Under the pieces are notes generated by a model. It worked only from the letters and a program-made list of their open reading frames with translations. It had not been told where the DNA came from and did no database searches. From NCBI RefSeq assembly GCF_001507555.1, contig NZ_LQBO01000001.1, positions 1,116,001-1,180,000 on the forward strand: DNA of 64,000 nt, in the 5' to 3' direction. The position numbers were made by a program, and so were the translations under genes. Below, in pieces: positions 36,979 through 47,734 of the stretch. This DNA comes from Thiomicrospira sp. XS5. GTDB lineage: Bacteria; Pseudomonadota; Gammaproteobacteria; Thiomicrospirales; Thiomicrospiraceae. Position 1 is the stretch's first letter. The number at the start of each line of letters is the position of its first letter.

Positions 36979-38322
36979 ATGGCCGCCACGTCTACGCAGA
37001 CAATGAACGTTGTTTCCATTGACTGTCCACAAGTTGACCTGTTAAAGCTGCATCAGCTGGATACGGCACGCTATCCGTTTTTATTGGAGAGCGTGGCTCA
37101 GGGGCAATTGGGACGTTTTGATGTGCTGTTTGCCTTTCCGCAAGACACCTTGACCTTGTCGGATGCAACCGACGCCGAGGCGTTCCAAAATGCGTTTCAC
37201 GACGCCTATCAATCACTCCAAGTTCCGGACATTGATTCGGACTTACCCTTTACCGGCGGTTGGTTCGGTTATTTCAGCTATGATTACGCTCAGGTCGTTG
37301 AACCGACATTGAATTTGCCTGTGTCTGATTTACCGTTGGCGGTGTTGGTTCGAGTGCCGACGGCGGTGATGGTCGACCATCAAACCGGACAGGTACACTT
37401 TATGGCCGAAGCCGGTTTTGAAGCGTGTCTCGACACCATGCGTCAGGATTTTGACTCGGCGCAAGCCCGGTCGGATAAACCGGTTGATATTCAGGTCACT
37501 AATCGCTGGGAAGAACCGGAAGCCAAATATCTGAACGGCATTGAAACCATTAAAGATTACATCCTGGCCGGAGACATCTTTCAGGTCAACCTGTCGCGTG
37601 AATGGCGCTTTGAATTGAGCGAGGCCGATTATGCCGCCTTGTACGCGTCGTTGCGGCGCAATAATCCGGCCCCATTTGCGGCTTGTGCACAGTTTGGCGA
37701 TTGGCAGTTGCTCAGTTCTTCTCCGGAACGTTTGGTGCAGTATCGCGCACCTTGGGTGGAAACACGCCCGATTGCCGGTACCCGCAAACGCAGTGCCGAC
37801 GTGTCGGCCGATCGCGCTTTGATCGAAGAATTGATTTCCCACCCGAAAGAACGCGCCGAACACATTATGTTGATTGACTTAGAGCGTAATGATCTCGGGC
37901 GAATCTGCTTGCCCGGTTCGGTGGAAGTCAATGAGTTGATGGTGGTGGAAACCTACGAGCATGTGCATCACATCGTGTCGAATGTGCGTGGGCATCTTCA
38001 GCCCGGCATGACGCCGTTGGAAATCATTCACGCCACCTTCCCGGGCGGCACCATTACCGGCTGTCCGAAAGTGCGCTGCATGGAAATCATTGCCGAATTG
38101 GAACAAATGCCTCGACAAGCTTATACCGGTTCTTTAGGCTATATCAACCGGGACGGTTCGTTGGATTTTAATATTCTGATTCGGACGATTCTGCAACAAG
38201 GGAATCAAGTGTCGCTGCGGACCGGCGCGGGCATTGTCGCCGATTCGATTCCGGAACGGGAGTTGAAGGAATCTCGCCATAAAGCCAAGGGGCTGTTGAA
38301 CGCGTTACTGGGTGATGTTTAA
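36979..38322 (+). CDS. pabB: Aminodeoxychorismate synthase component I (PabB)
   Basis: A 447-residue chorismate-using enzyme; with a PabA glutaminase it makes 4-amino-4-deoxychorismate for folate. The C-terminal chorismate-binding domain has GDIFQVNLSREW, SSPERLV, LIDLERNDLGR, FPGGTITGCPK and RTGAGIVADS. The adjacent pabC argues for PabB. However, the motif at 264-268 is PIAGT, where E. coli PabB has PIKGT with a catalytic lysine; PIAGT is the anthranilate synthase (TrpE) form. Some PabB proteins lack this lysine. No tryptophan genes lie nearby, and pabA is not in the window. Confidence 0.87.
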   Translation: MAATSTQTMNVVSIDCPQVDLLKLHQLDTARYPFLLESVAQGQLGRFDVLFAFPQDTLTLSDATDAEAFQNAFHDAYQSLQVPDIDSDLPFTGGWFGYFSYDYAQVVEPTLNLPVSDLPLAVLVRVPTAVMVDHQTGQVHFMAEAGFEACLDTMRQDFDSAQARSDKPVDIQVTNRWEEPEAKYLNGIETIKDYILAGDIFQVNLSREWRFELSEADYAALYASLRRNNPAPFAACAQFGDWQLLSSSPERLVQYRAPWVETRPIAGTRKRSADVSADRALIEELISHPKERAEHIMLIDLERNDLGRICLPGSVEVNELMVVETYEHVHHIVSNVRGHLQPGMTPLEIIHATFPGGTITGCPKVRCMEIIAELEQMPRQAYTGSLGYINRDGSLDFNILIRTILQQGNQVSLRTGAGIVADSIPERELKESRHKAKGLLNALLGDV

Positions 38323-38363
38323 GTAACATCTGCTTGAAGAGTCGATACCAAAGAGGAGTGGTT

Positions 38364-39281
38364 ATGAAGTTCAATACACAAATCTGGCTGAATGGGGAAC
38401 CGATTTCACAGTCTGGCTTTGACCGAGGTTTGTTGTATGGCGACGGCTTCTTTACCACGATCTTGCTGGTCGACGGTCAACTGGCCAATTGGGACGCTCA
38501 TTGGGCGCGACTGAACGAAAGCCAGAAGCGTTTAGGCTTTCCGGCGTTGAATCCGGTCAATATGATTAATGATTTGATTGCGTTTATCAAATCGCGTCCG
38601 GCACAACCGTTGGAAGTCATTAAGATTTTGATTACCCGCGGCGAAGGCGGCAAAGGCTATCAGCCGTTAGCCAAGCCACGTCCATCGGTCTTCATCCAGC
38701 GGCTGCCGTTTCCTGAAGAGGGCGCGACGGAAAGCCTAACATTGGAAAACGACCACACCCGAGAGGGTATAAAGGCCTGGCCGTTTTTTCGATTGAAGAT
38801 GACCGTGTCCGATATCGAGGCGTCGCGTCAAACACAATTGGCCGGCTTGAAGCACTTGAATCGCTTGGAAAACGTCTTGGCCCGCCAGGCGTTGTTGGAC
38901 ACCGAGTTCGACGAAGCGGTGATGCTGGACGGTGACGGTCAGGTTATCAGTGCTACTCAGGCCAATCTGGTGCTGATCAAAGACGGGCGGTTTTTGACGC
39001 CGAAATTGACGCACAGCGGGGTTTTTGGAACCTGTTTGCGTTCGCTCAATCACGCCTTGCAGGCAAGCGGGTTTGAACAGACGGTGGAATGGGGCGAGAT
39101 ACGCCGCGAAGATGTCTTGGCCGCCGACGAACTCTTTTGCTGCAATGCCTTGCGCGGTGTGATGCCGGTGAGTCACTTTCAGGGCCGAGCCTATGCCATG
39201 CATCAAAGTGATAAAATCGCCCAGGCCTGGCTGAATTGGCAACAGACGAATTTAACGAATATCCGAGGGTTACGGGTTTAA
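38364..39281 (+). CDS. pabC: Aminodeoxychorismate lyase
   Basis: A 305-residue class IV PLP enzyme that releases pyruvate from aminodeoxychorismate to give p-aminobenzoate. GAGGAG at 38353-38358 selects the ATG at 38364 over an earlier in-frame codon. The fold-type IV start FDRGLLYGDGFFTTI and the PLP lysine K163 in GLKHLNRLENVLARQ are clear, as is QANLVLIKDGRFLTP. Its stop overlaps mltG in TAATG. A decamer copy (39221-39230) encodes AQAWL near the C-terminus. Confidence 0.95.
   Translation: MKFNTQIWLNGEPISQSGFDRGLLYGDGFFTTILLVDGQLANWDAHWARLNESQKRLGFPALNPVNMINDLIAFIKSRPAQPLEVIKILITRGEGGKGYQPLAKPRPSVFIQRLPFPEEGATESLTLENDHTREGIKAWPFFRLKMTVSDIEASRQTQLAGLKHLNRLENVLARQALLDTEFDEAVMLDGDGQVISATQANLVLIKDGRFLTPKLTHSGVFGTCLRSLNHALQASGFEQTVEWGEIRREDVLAADELFCCNALRGVMPVSHFQGRAYAMHQSDKIAQAWLNWQQTNLTNIRGLRV
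39221..39230. repeat. CCAGGCCTGG decamer palindrome (in pabC)
   Basis: Exact copy inside pabC, read as AQAW. A copy with one end substitution (GCAGGCCTGG) lies at 39850-39859 in mltG, read as QQAWA. Confidence 0.75.
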
Positions 39282-40288
39282 TGCAAAAAATCAAACTGTT
39301 CCTTATGACGGTGGCGGCTTGTGTGCTGGTCACCTGGTTATCGGTTGAGGGTTGGGCTTTCAAGCAGTTTCTGACCCAACCGATTTCCTCACAAACCGAC
39401 GCGCAAGTGGTGTCGATTCCGAAAGGCACCACGTCCCGTAAAGTAGCGCACTTGCTGTACGAGGCCAAGATGGTGCGTCATCCGGAATGGTTGGTTTGGG
39501 TTCTGAAGTGGCGTGGTCAGGCAGAACAGGTGAAAGCCGGTGAAATCGAAATTCATCCGAATTGGACGTTGGACGAATTAATCGATGCCTTGGTTCAAGG
39601 CAAAACAGTGACGTATCCGGTGACCTTTATTGCCGGGGAGACCATACAACAAGGCTTGGAAACCCTGCGAAATTCACCCAAGCTGGAAAAGGTGCTCGAC
39701 TATCAAGACACCGCCACCATCCAGGCCCAGCTGGGCTTAAAGCAACCTTTGGAAGGTCAGTTCCTGCCGGAAACCTATTTTTATTCCGCCGACGAAACGG
39801 ACTTGTCGATTTTGCAGCGTTCCCATGCGTCGTTACAGAAAACCTTGCAGCAGGCCTGGGCGAATCGTGCGGATAACTTGCCGATTAAAACCCCTTACGA
39901 GGCGCTGATTCTGGCGTCGATTGTCGAAAAAGAAACCGGCTATGCGCCCGAGCGGCCGATGATTGCCGGTGTGTTCGTCAACCGCTTGCGCAAAGGCATG
40001 CGGTTGCAGTCCGACCCAACGGTGATTTACGGCATCGGTGACAAATACGACGGCAATATCCGCAAGAAAGACTTGCAGACCAAAACCGCTTACAACACCT
40101 ATCGCATTAACGGTTTGCCGCCCACGCCGATTGCACTGGCGAGCGCCGATGCGATTCGTGCGGTGTTGAACCCGGAGACCACCAAGGCGTTATACTTTGT
40201 GTCGAAAGGTAATGGTCAGCACGTGTTTTCCAACACATTGAAAGAACACAATCGCGCGGTGCGTAAATACATTTTGTCGCGTCAATAA
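39281..40288 (+). CDS. mltG: Endolytic murein transglycosylase MltG
   Basis: A 335-residue inner-membrane enzyme that cleaves nascent glycan strands and sets their length. One N-terminal membrane segment (IKLFLMTVAACVLVTWLSV) is followed by a LysM-like region and the YceG catalytic domain, with the active glutamate in ILASIVEKETGYA and the RLQSDPTVIYG block. It starts at the ATG overlapping the pabC stop. Conserved position between pabC and tmk. Confidence 0.96.
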   Translation: MQKIKLFLMTVAACVLVTWLSVEGWAFKQFLTQPISSQTDAQVVSIPKGTTSRKVAHLLYEAKMVRHPEWLVWVLKWRGQAEQVKAGEIEIHPNWTLDELIDALVQGKTVTYPVTFIAGETIQQGLETLRNSPKLEKVLDYQDTATIQAQLGLKQPLEGQFLPETYFYSADETDLSILQRSHASLQKTLQQAWANRADNLPIKTPYEALILASIVEKETGYAPERPMIAGVFVNRLRKGMRLQSDPTVIYGIGDKYDGNIRKKDLQTKTAYNTYRINGLPPTPIALASADAIRAVLNPETTKALYFVSKGNGQHVFSNTLKEHNRAVRKYILSRQ

Positions 40289-40304
40289 TTCAAGCAGCCC
40301 ATAG

Positions 40305-40979
<675 letters not shown>

Positions 40980-41135
40980 AATTTCCGGGCTAAGCCTCTT
41001 CAAAACGTATTTCATGAAACACCTCAGGGTGTTAGAATGCAAACTTCCCGTGAACGAAATGAGAATCAATCTACCTATGAACCAGCGTAATACAGCACGA
41101 AAAAACGATGGGTGGCTAAAACGGATGGTGACTCG

Positions 41136-42113
41136 ATGATTTTCCCCTGGCAGGAAACCGCTTGGCAGCAGTGGCAGCAGCAGGCCGTCCATTTGGGGCA
41201 GGCGTATCTGCTGTCCGGTGCGGCGGGCATTGGTATTGATGCCTTTGCGCGGGAAATGGCGCAAGGTTTATTGTGTCAAACGCCGGGGGTAACCGCTTGC
41301 GGGCAATGTGCACAATGCCACAAGTTTCAGCAGGCGACCCACCCCGACTTTTTCGTGTTGCAGCGCTTGGAAGATAAAAAAGAAATCACCATCGATCAAG
41401 TGCGTGAGCTGACCGACAAGGTCAGCCGCACGGCGCATCAAGGCGGCTTCAAAGTGGTGCTGGTATTGGAAACCGAAACCTTGAATGTGTCGGCTTTCAA
41501 CGCTTTGCTGAAAACCCTGGAAGAACCGCCGGAACGCACGGTGTTGATTTTGACCACCCATCGTTTGAGTGCGCTGCCGGCCACCATTATCAGCCGATGC
41601 CGTCAGGTGGCGTTTGCGGCCCCGTCGCGTGATGAGGCTCTGGCCTGGTTGCAACAAGCTTTACCGCAAGCGGATTTGCCGTTGTTGAAAAAAGCGCTGA
41701 CGCTCAACTGGGGTGGGCCGGTGGCGGCGAAAACTTGGATTGACGACAAAGCGTTTGAATGGGAAGCGGCTTGGCAGGACGATATCAAAGGCCTGCAACA
41801 AGGACGCCTGAGTGTGTCGCAGGCCGTCGAAAAATGGAAAAAATGGCCCCAGCCAGAAGTGGCGCTGGATTATTTCTATGCCTGGTCGGTGAATGTGGTG
41901 CGTTCCGCCTTGTATGGCCAAAAGAGGCCTTACAGTCCCAATTGGTTAGCCTTCCAGAAAGCAGTGTTGCAGGCGCGCCAATACTGGCATCAGAACGTCA
42001 ATAAAGACTTGTTGCTGGAAGGCATCTGTTTGGAATGGTTGCAACAGCATCAAACCGATTATCAGCCGGGCGCGGCGTTTTCCGGTGCCTTGATTCGCGG
42101 CCGCGATTTGTAA
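41136..42113 (+). CDS. holB: DNA polymerase III subunit delta'
   Basis: A 325-residue clamp-loader subunit. The N-terminal AAA+ domain keeps the family look (LLSGAAGIGIDAFAREMAQ, a degenerate P-loop as usual for delta'), a four-cysteine zinc module (CQTPGVTACGQCAQC), and the LLKTLEEPPERTVLILTT and SRC segments. The frame is open from a GTG at 41112, but the ATG at 41136 gives the normal N-terminus. About 150 bp before it holds nothing recognisable. Confidence 0.94.
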   Translation: MIFPWQETAWQQWQQQAVHLGQAYLLSGAAGIGIDAFAREMAQGLLCQTPGVTACGQCAQCHKFQQATHPDFFVLQRLEDKKEITIDQVRELTDKVSRTAHQGGFKVVLVLETETLNVSAFNALLKTLEEPPERTVLILTTHRLSALPATIISRCRQVAFAAPSRDEALAWLQQALPQADLPLLKKALTLNWGGPVAAKTWIDDKAFEWEAAWQDDIKGLQQGRLSVSQAVEKWKKWPQPEVALDYFYAWSVNVVRSALYGQKRPYSPNWLAFQKAVLQARQYWHQNVNKDLLLEGICLEWLQQHQTDYQPGAAFSGALIRGRDL

Positions 42114-42174
42114 TGAAATGACGGGGGTGTTCGTGAATGGATGAGCATCACACCCAAAATAAACGAGTTTTACT

Positions 42175-42948
42175 ATGATTATTGATTCACATTGTCACCT
42201 GAATATTTTGCCCGACGATGTCGGCGGAACGGAAGAGGTGCTGGAAAAGGCACATGAATTGGGCGTCGATAAAATGATGTGCATCGCCATTGGTCCCGGC
42301 GCCTGGCATGAGGTGCTGACGTTGGCGGACACGCACGAAGAAGTCTATGCCGCCATCGGCATTCATCCCTGTGAACCCAAAGACGTGGTCACCACCGATG
42401 ATGCTCTGTTAAAGGCGGCGTCGCACCCGAAAGTGCTTGCGGTGGGGGAAGTCGGTCTGGATTATTATCATTTTAATGCCGACGATGAGGACATGACGTG
42501 GCAGGCGGATCGTTTTCGGCAAATGATTCGCTTGGCCAAGCAGTTGGATAAGCCGTTGGTGATCCATACCCGTAACTCCACTCCGGATTGCCTACAGATT
42601 CTGAAAGAAGAAGGGGCCGATCAGGTCGGGGGCATTATGCATTGTTTCGTCGAAGATTTGGCGACGGCCCAAGCCGCGATGGCGTTGGGCTTTTACATTT
42701 CCTTTTCCGGCATCGTGACTTTCAAGAACGCTAAAGAATTGAAAGAAGTGGCCAAAGCCATTCCGCTGGATCGCATTTTGGTGGAAACCGATTCGCCGTA
42801 TTTGGCGCCGGTGCCGTATCGCGGCAAAACCAACCAACCGGGTTATACCCGTTACGTGGCCGAAGAAATTGCGCGCTTGAAAGACTTGCCGTTGGAGGCC
42901 GTGGCCGAAGCCACCACGGCCAATTTCAAACGCCTGTTTAAGTTATGA
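42175..42948 (+). CDS. ycfH: TatD-family metal-dependent hydrolase (YcfH type)
   Basis: A 257-residue TIM-barrel hydrolase, probably a DNase or D-tyrosyl-tRNA-type deacylase relative. Metal ligands are visible as H6 and H8 (DSHCHLN), E in AVGEVGLDYY, H in LVIHTRNS, H in IMHCF and D in VETDSPYLAP. It is the usual last gene of the holB-tatD pair and overlaps the ABC transporter start (ATGA). Confidence 0.95.
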   Translation: MIIDSHCHLNILPDDVGGTEEVLEKAHELGVDKMMCIAIGPGAWHEVLTLADTHEEVYAAIGIHPCEPKDVVTTDDALLKAASHPKVLAVGEVGLDYYHFNADDEDMTWQADRFRQMIRLAKQLDKPLVIHTRNSTPDCLQILKEEGADQVGGIMHCFVEDLATAQAAMALGFYISFSGIVTFKNAKELKEVAKAIPLDRILVETDSPYLAPVPYRGKTNQPGYTRYVAEEIARLKDLPLEAVAEATTANFKRLFKL

Positions 42949-44822
42949 GTCGGTTTTCCAGTATGAGTCAGGCAGGAGCTGGGAAAACCGCCGACGCCTT
43001 AGTGAGTGTGTCGGCGGATCAATTGGGGCAACCGGAATCAACGGTGGCATCCGATCGTCCGGCGTATAGCTGGCAGCGTATTTTCGATTTGGTGTTGCGC
43101 CATAAATCCCGTCTGATCAAAGCCCATATCATTGCGTTGTTCGCCATGCTGGCCACGGTGCCTTTGCCGTTGTTGTTGCCGTTGCTGGTGGACGAAGTGT
43201 TGCTGGATAAACCCGGTTGGATTGTGCATTCGTTGAATGATGTGATTCCGCTGGCTTGGCAAACCGCACTCGGCTATATCCTGATTGTGACCTTGATTAC
43301 CATTTTGCTGCGTGTGCTCGGGGTGGTGTTCGGAGTGTGGCAGGTGCAGCAGTTCACCGTGATTTCCAAAGACGTGACCTTTGGCATCCGAAAGGACTTG
43401 CTGGCACGGATTCAAGGCGTCGCCATGAGTCAGTACGAAACCATGGGCAGCGGCAGCGTGACCGCCACCATGGTGAATGACGTCAATACCATCGACACCT
43501 TTTTGGGCACGACCGTCGGCAAGGTGATACTGGCGATTTTCTCACTGGTCGGGGTGACGGCGGTTCTGTTGTGGCTGCATTGGGAACTGGCCTTGTTCAT
43601 CCTGTTGATGAACCCCATCGTGGTGTATTTCACCATGCGGATGGGGCGCGCGGTCAAAACTCTGAAAAAAGACGAAAACACCGCCATTGATGCTTTTCAG
43701 CAGGCGTTGTCGGAAACTTTGGACGCCTTGCAACAGGTGCGCGCCGCCAATCAGGATACGCCGTTTTTCCGCCGGATTCTCGGCAATGCGCAGGACATCA
43801 AACGCCATTCCGAAGCCTTTACCTGGAAGTCGGAAGCCGCCAGCCGTATTTCGTTTTTGATTTTTCTGGTCGGGTTCGACATTTTCCGTGGCGTCAGTTT
43901 TCTGATGGTGGTGTTTTCCAATCTATCCATCGGCGAAATGATGGCGGTGTTCGGGTATCTGTGGTTCATGATGGGGCCGGTGCAGGAAATTCTCGCCATT
44001 CAATACGCCTACAGTGCTGCTAGCGGGGCGTTGCAGCGCATCAATAATGTCTTGGATTTGGAGCAGGAACCCAAATACCCGCAAAAGCAGAACCCATTTG
44101 ACGCCGACACCGTTTCGGTGGACGTTAAAAACCTGTTTTTCCATTACCCCGGCAAAGACGAAGCCGTATTGCATGATCTGAGTTTTACCATTCAGCCAGG
44201 TGAAAAGCTGGCATTTGTCGGCGCCAGTGGCGGGGGCAAAACCACGCTGGTGCAATTGCTGCTCGGTTTTTATCAACAGGATGGCGGCGAGGTGTTATAT
44301 AACGGGGTGTCGATTAAAGACATCGGCCAGCAGTGCGTGCGGGAAAATGTAGCCACTGTCTTGCAACAACCGGTGTTGTTTCAGCAGAGCATTCGTTTCA
44401 ACTTGACGCTGGGGCAGGATTTGGCGGATGAGCAATTGTGGCAGGCGTTGGAAATGGCGCAATTGAAAGAGGTGGTCGAGAAGCTGGAACAGGCTTTGGA
44501 TACGATGGTCGGCCGTAACGGCATTAAATTGTCCGGTGGTCAGCGTCAACGCCTCGCCATTGCGCGAATGATTTTGCAGGATCCGAAAGTGGTGATTATG
44601 GATGAAGCGACGTCGGCGTTGGACATGGAGACCGAACGCCAGCTGTACGTCGATTTAGCGCCTTTCCTGAAAGGGCGAACCACTTTGATTGTGGCGCACC
44701 GTTTGAGTTCCATCAAGCAGGCGGATCGCATTCTTGTCTTTGAAGACGGCCACATTATCGAATCGGGCAGCCATGAAGATTTGGTGGTTTCCGGCGGGAC
44801 TTATCAGCGCCTGTATCGTTAG
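42945..44822 (+). CDS. ABC exporter half-transporter (MsbA-like)
   Basis: A 625-residue fused membrane-ATPase protein that should work as a dimer. Six membrane spans lie between about residues 45 and 350 (for example HIIALFAMLATVPLPLLLPL). The ATPase domain has Walker A GASGGGKTT, signature LSGGQRQRLAIAR, Walker B VVIMDEATSALD and the H-loop IVAHRLSS. The first 40 residues are an extra polar extension. Substrate is unknown; lipid, peptide or drug export are all possible. Four-base overlap with tatD shows coupling. It is followed by a palindromic terminator. Confidence 0.92.
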   Translation: MSRFSSMSQAGAGKTADALVSVSADQLGQPESTVASDRPAYSWQRIFDLVLRHKSRLIKAHIIALFAMLATVPLPLLLPLLVDEVLLDKPGWIVHSLNDVIPLAWQTALGYILIVTLITILLRVLGVVFGVWQVQQFTVISKDVTFGIRKDLLARIQGVAMSQYETMGSGSVTATMVNDVNTIDTFLGTTVGKVILAIFSLVGVTAVLLWLHWELALFILLMNPIVVYFTMRMGRAVKTLKKDENTAIDAFQQALSETLDALQQVRAANQDTPFFRRILGNAQDIKRHSEAFTWKSEAASRISFLIFLVGFDIFRGVSFLMVVFSNLSIGEMMAVFGYLWFMMGPVQEILAIQYAYSAASGALQRINNVLDLEQEPKYPQKQNPFDADTVSVDVKNLFFHYPGKDEAVLHDLSFTIQPGEKLAFVGASGGGKTTLVQLLLGFYQQDGGEVLYNGVSIKDIGQQCVRENVATVLQQPVLFQQSIRFNLTLGQDLADEQLWQALEMAQLKEVVEKLEQALDTMVGRNGIKLSGGQRQRLAIARMILQDPKVVIMDEATSALDMETERQLYVDLAPFLKGRTTLIVAHRLSSIKQADRILVFEDGHIIESGSHEDLVVSGGTYQRLYR

Positions 44823-44841
44823 TCATATCGTTAGGGAAAAT

Positions 44842-44870
44842 AAAAAACCACCAGGCCTGGTGGTTTTTTT
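44842..44870. terminator. Perfect palindromic terminator with CCAGGCCTGG core
   Basis: Positions 44842-44869 are exactly self-complementary, with the decamer at 44851-44860, ACCA/TGGT extensions and A6/T6 ends. It separates the convergent ABC transporter and chemoreceptor genes and should stop both transcripts. Confidence 0.88.
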
Positions 44871-44917
44871 AATTCAAAAGCACGGTGATCGTTTCATCGG
44901 CCGATTTCTCTAACGGT

Positions 44918-47149
44918 TTAAAAATCACTCCATTCATCCGACGTTTCTTCGCCATCATGTTTGTCAGACGGTTTCGGTTCCGCTGGCGCGTTTGGCTTGT
45001 GAGCCGGCGGCAAACCGGCTGGCTTGGCTTCCTTTTTTGGGGCGGGCGGCAGGTTGATTGCCTGGCCGGTGTTGAAAAATGCCATGTTGCGGTCCAGACC
45101 ATCGGCCTGTTCATTCATGCTGTCGGCAGCGGCGGCCGTTTCTTCGACGAGTGCCGCGTTTTGCTGGGTCACTTCGTCGATTTGGCTGATGGCTTTATGC
45201 ACCTGATCAATGCCTTCCATCTGCTGGTTCGAGGCTTGCGAAATCTGCTCAATCATTTGAGCGACCTCATCTATGGACTGGGTAATGCCCGATAGGACTT
45301 CGCCCGACTCCGACGCCAGTTGGGTGCCCTGGTCAATGCGAGCGACACTTTCGGTGATCAACCCGGTAATTTCTTTGGCGGCATCGGCGGATTTCTGCGC
45401 CAGTGAACGTACTTCTCCGGCCACGACGGCAAAGCCGCGTCCGTGCTCACCGGCACGGGCGGCTTCAACCGCCGCGTTGAGTGCCAACAGGTTAGTTTGG
45501 AAGGCAATGCCGTCAATCAGAGTGACAATGTCGGAGATTTTGTGGCTGGATTCTTGAATGGCATTCATGGCCTCAATGGTTTGTTTCATCACCGTCGAAC
45601 CGGTATTGGATTGCCCTTGTACTGTGTGAGCCACGTCAGAAGCTTCTTGGGCGTGTTGGGCATTGTTTCGAACACTGGAGGTCATTTCTTCCATGGTGGA
45701 AGAGGTTTCTTCAATCGCAGCGGCTTGTTCCTGAACCCGTTGGCTTAAGTCCATGGCGCCTTGCGCCACTTCCTGAGACCCTTGCGAAACGACTTGAGAC
45801 GCTTGGGCCGTTTGGTTGATGACATCGGCGAGTTTGATGACGGTGTTGTTAACCGTTTGTTTGAAATCATCCAAATGACCTTTGTATTCGCCGGTGACCG
45901 TTTGGGTCAGGTTGCCTTGCTCGATTTCTTTCAGAACGCTAATGGCTTCATTGACCGGTTGCACGATGCCATCCAGTATTTGGTTGATGCCTTGGATCAT
46001 TTGCTTCCAGTCCCCTTGAAGCTGATCGGCATTGGCGCGTTTATCCAGGTTTCCGTCGGCGACGGCCTGAATCAACATGTTGGTATCGGCGGTAATCGCT
46101 TTGAGGTTATGGCGAACCGCTTCAATGGCTTCGTTAATAAAGGCTTTTTTACCGGGAAGCTTTTCGATATCGGCGTTAAAGTCGCCTTTCCCAAAGGATT
46201 CAAACACCGCCATGGCTTTCTTTTTCACTTGAATGTGCCCGTCGACCATCTTGTTGACGCCGGCGGCCATTTTCTGGAAGTCGCCTTGGAATTGCGCTTC
46301 ATTCACGTTGACATCAATATCACCGGCATCGTGCTGTTGAGACATGTGATCCATTTCTTGTAATAACGATTGCAGGGTGCCTTGTAGATGTTTCATGGCG
46401 TTGAGCATCTGTCCGCTTTCATCGTCGGTTTTAATGTCAATTTGGGTGGATAAATTGCCGTCGGCAATGGCGTTGGCCGTGTCGATGGACTGGTGCAGTT
46501 GCCGCGCAATATTTCTGGGAATGGAATACCCCAGCCATAAGGCACCAATAAGAATCAAGCCCAGTATCACCATGGCAATGTTCTGGAACTGCTCAAGCTG
46601 TTGTGCCAGTTGTTCCCGTATCTCGACGGATTTGGTGAGAGCTGCTTCGCCGGCTTTATCCAAGTTGTCGCGTAATGCAGAAAATTTTTGTTCATCTTCT
46701 TGGCGCATAGCCTGGATTTCGCTTGGGCTCGCTTGGCCAATGGCGGCGATTAATTTATCCGACTGCTGTTTCCAAGCGTCGAAGTTGGATTGAAACTCGG
46801 CGGATTTCGCCAATACATCTTGGTAATCTTGCATGCTGGCTTGATATTTGGCATAACGATCCGCGACCTGTTGAGCATTCTCTAGGCGGGAGGCGTTTTC
46901 GGCACCGGCCTCTCCATAGCCGGCTAACAGGTTCAGTTCGGCTTCTCTTGCTTGATATAAGTCTCGGTCGGCATTAAGCGTTAGCGAAATGGCGTTAATA
47001 AATTTATCTGCTTGCAGTTGAATGGAGCGCTCCTGCATTTTGAGCATCCAGGATGAGGCGGCGAGCAAAAGGATGATGGAGATCGTCAAGGTGACGATGG
47101 GAATGGAGCTTTTGAAGCGAATACTGTTGAAAGTTTTGCTTTTGGACAT
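44918..47149 (-). CDS. Methyl-accepting chemotaxis protein
   Basis: A 743-residue membrane receptor. TM1 lies at 17-36, a helical periplasmic sensor at about 40-185, and TM2 at 190-209. A HAMP domain follows, then at least two further HAMP-like segments (for example [20 protein letters not shown]), and a standard signalling tip ([33 protein letters not shown]). The C-terminus is a flexible Pro/Ala/Lys linker ending in EWSDF, which fits the xWxxF pentapeptide that tethers CheR or CheB. The ligand is unknown. No flagellar-type promoter was recognised upstream. Confidence 0.95.
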   Translation of the reverse strand: MSKSKTFNSIRFKSSIPIVTLTISIILLLAASSWMLKMQERSIQLQADKFINAISLTLNADRDLYQAREAELNLLAGYGEAGAENASRLENAQQVADRYAKYQASMQDYQDVLAKSAEFQSNFDAWKQQSDKLIAAIGQASPSEIQAMRQEDEQKFSALRDNLDKAGEAALTKSVEIREQLAQQLEQFQNIAMVILGLILIGALWLGYSIPRNIARQLHQSIDTANAIADGNLSTQIDIKTDDESGQMLNAMKHLQGTLQSLLQEMDHMSQQHDAGDIDVNVNEAQFQGDFQKMAAGVNKMVDGHIQVKKKAMAVFESFGKGDFNADIEKLPGKKAFINEAIEAVRHNLKAITADTNMLIQAVADGNLDKRANADQLQGDWKQMIQGINQILDGIVQPVNEAISVLKEIEQGNLTQTVTGEYKGHLDDFKQTVNNTVIKLADVINQTAQASQVVSQGSQEVAQGAMDLSQRVQEQAAAIEETSSTMEEMTSSVRNNAQHAQEASDVAHTVQGQSNTGSTVMKQTIEAMNAIQESSHKISDIVTLIDGIAFQTNLLALNAAVEAARAGEHGRGFAVVAGEVRSLAQKSADAAKEITGLITESVARIDQGTQLASESGEVLSGITQSIDEVAQMIEQISQASNQQMEGIDQVHKAISQIDEVTQQNAALVEETAAAADSMNEQADGLDRNMAFFNTGQAINLPPAPKKEAKPAGLPPAHKPNAPAEPKPSDKHDGEETSDEWSDF

Positions 47150-47379
47150 CGAAATACCACTCTTATTTTTTATGAAGAACGTCTAAGTGCCCTGTCATCA
47201 TATAATTAACGTGGTTTTTTGTGGGTTCTTTTTAAGCAAAACTTTTTTTGCGGTAATTGAGTGTGTTTATTTCAGGTTTTGCTGTTAAGTTTTCGATGTT
47301 AAGGGGCTATCTTAGATAGAGGGAAAGAAACAGGGAGCGATGTGAAGGATGAATTTGAAAATGAAGCGTACGAGAATAA

Positions 47380-47456
47380 TGGGGCGATTGACGGGGATCG
47401 AACCCGCGACAACAGGAATCACAATCCTGGGCTCTACCAACTGAGCTACAACCGCC
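47380..47456 (-). tRNA. tRNA-His (anticodon GTG)
   Basis: The reverse complement folds as a cloverleaf of 77 nt with CCA encoded. It has the histidine-specific extra G at position -1 facing C73, anticodon loop ATTGTGATT, and the TTCGATCC T-loop. It is the last of three tRNA genes on this strand. Confidence 0.97.
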
Positions 47457-47483
47457 ATAATGGTGTGAAAGACATACCGTAAG

Positions 47484-47560
47484 TGGCACGCCCATCAGGA
47501 TTCGAACCTGAAACCCTCGCCTTAGAAGGGCGATGCACTATCCAGTTGTGCTATGGGCGC
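47484..47560 (-). tRNA. tRNA-Arg (anticodon TCT)
   Basis: 77 nt with encoded CCA; acceptor GCGCCCA pairs with TGGGCGT (one G-T pair), anticodon loop CTTCTAA, T-loop TTCGAATCC. It reads AGA/AGG, like argU in E. coli. Confidence 0.97.
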
Positions 47561-47614
47561 TTATCGAACCTCTTAGATATCGTGCTGAATAGCGAGCATC
47601 AACAAGATAAAAAT

Positions 47615-47691
47615 TGGTCGGAGTAGAGGGATTTGAACCCCCGACCACCTGTACCCAAAACAGGTGCGCTACCAGACTGCGCTATACTCCG
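47615..47691 (-). tRNA. tRNA-Pro (anticodon TGG)
   Basis: 77 nt with encoded CCA; acceptor CGGAGTA pairs with TACTCCG, anticodon loop TTTTGGGTA, T-loop TTCAAATCC. First gene of the tRNA transcript. Confidence 0.97.
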
Positions 47692-47705
47692 AAAAGATGC
47701 GGCGT

Positions 47706-47734
47706 ATTTTATAGACCGGAGGGGGGGCTGTCAA
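47706..47734 (-). promoter_or_regulatory. Promoter of the tRNA cluster
   Basis: On the minus strand, TTGACA (47729-47734) and TAAAAT (47706-47711) lie 17 bp apart, followed by a GC-rich discriminator (ACGCCGCATC) typical of stringently controlled stable-RNA promoters. Confidence 0.8.
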
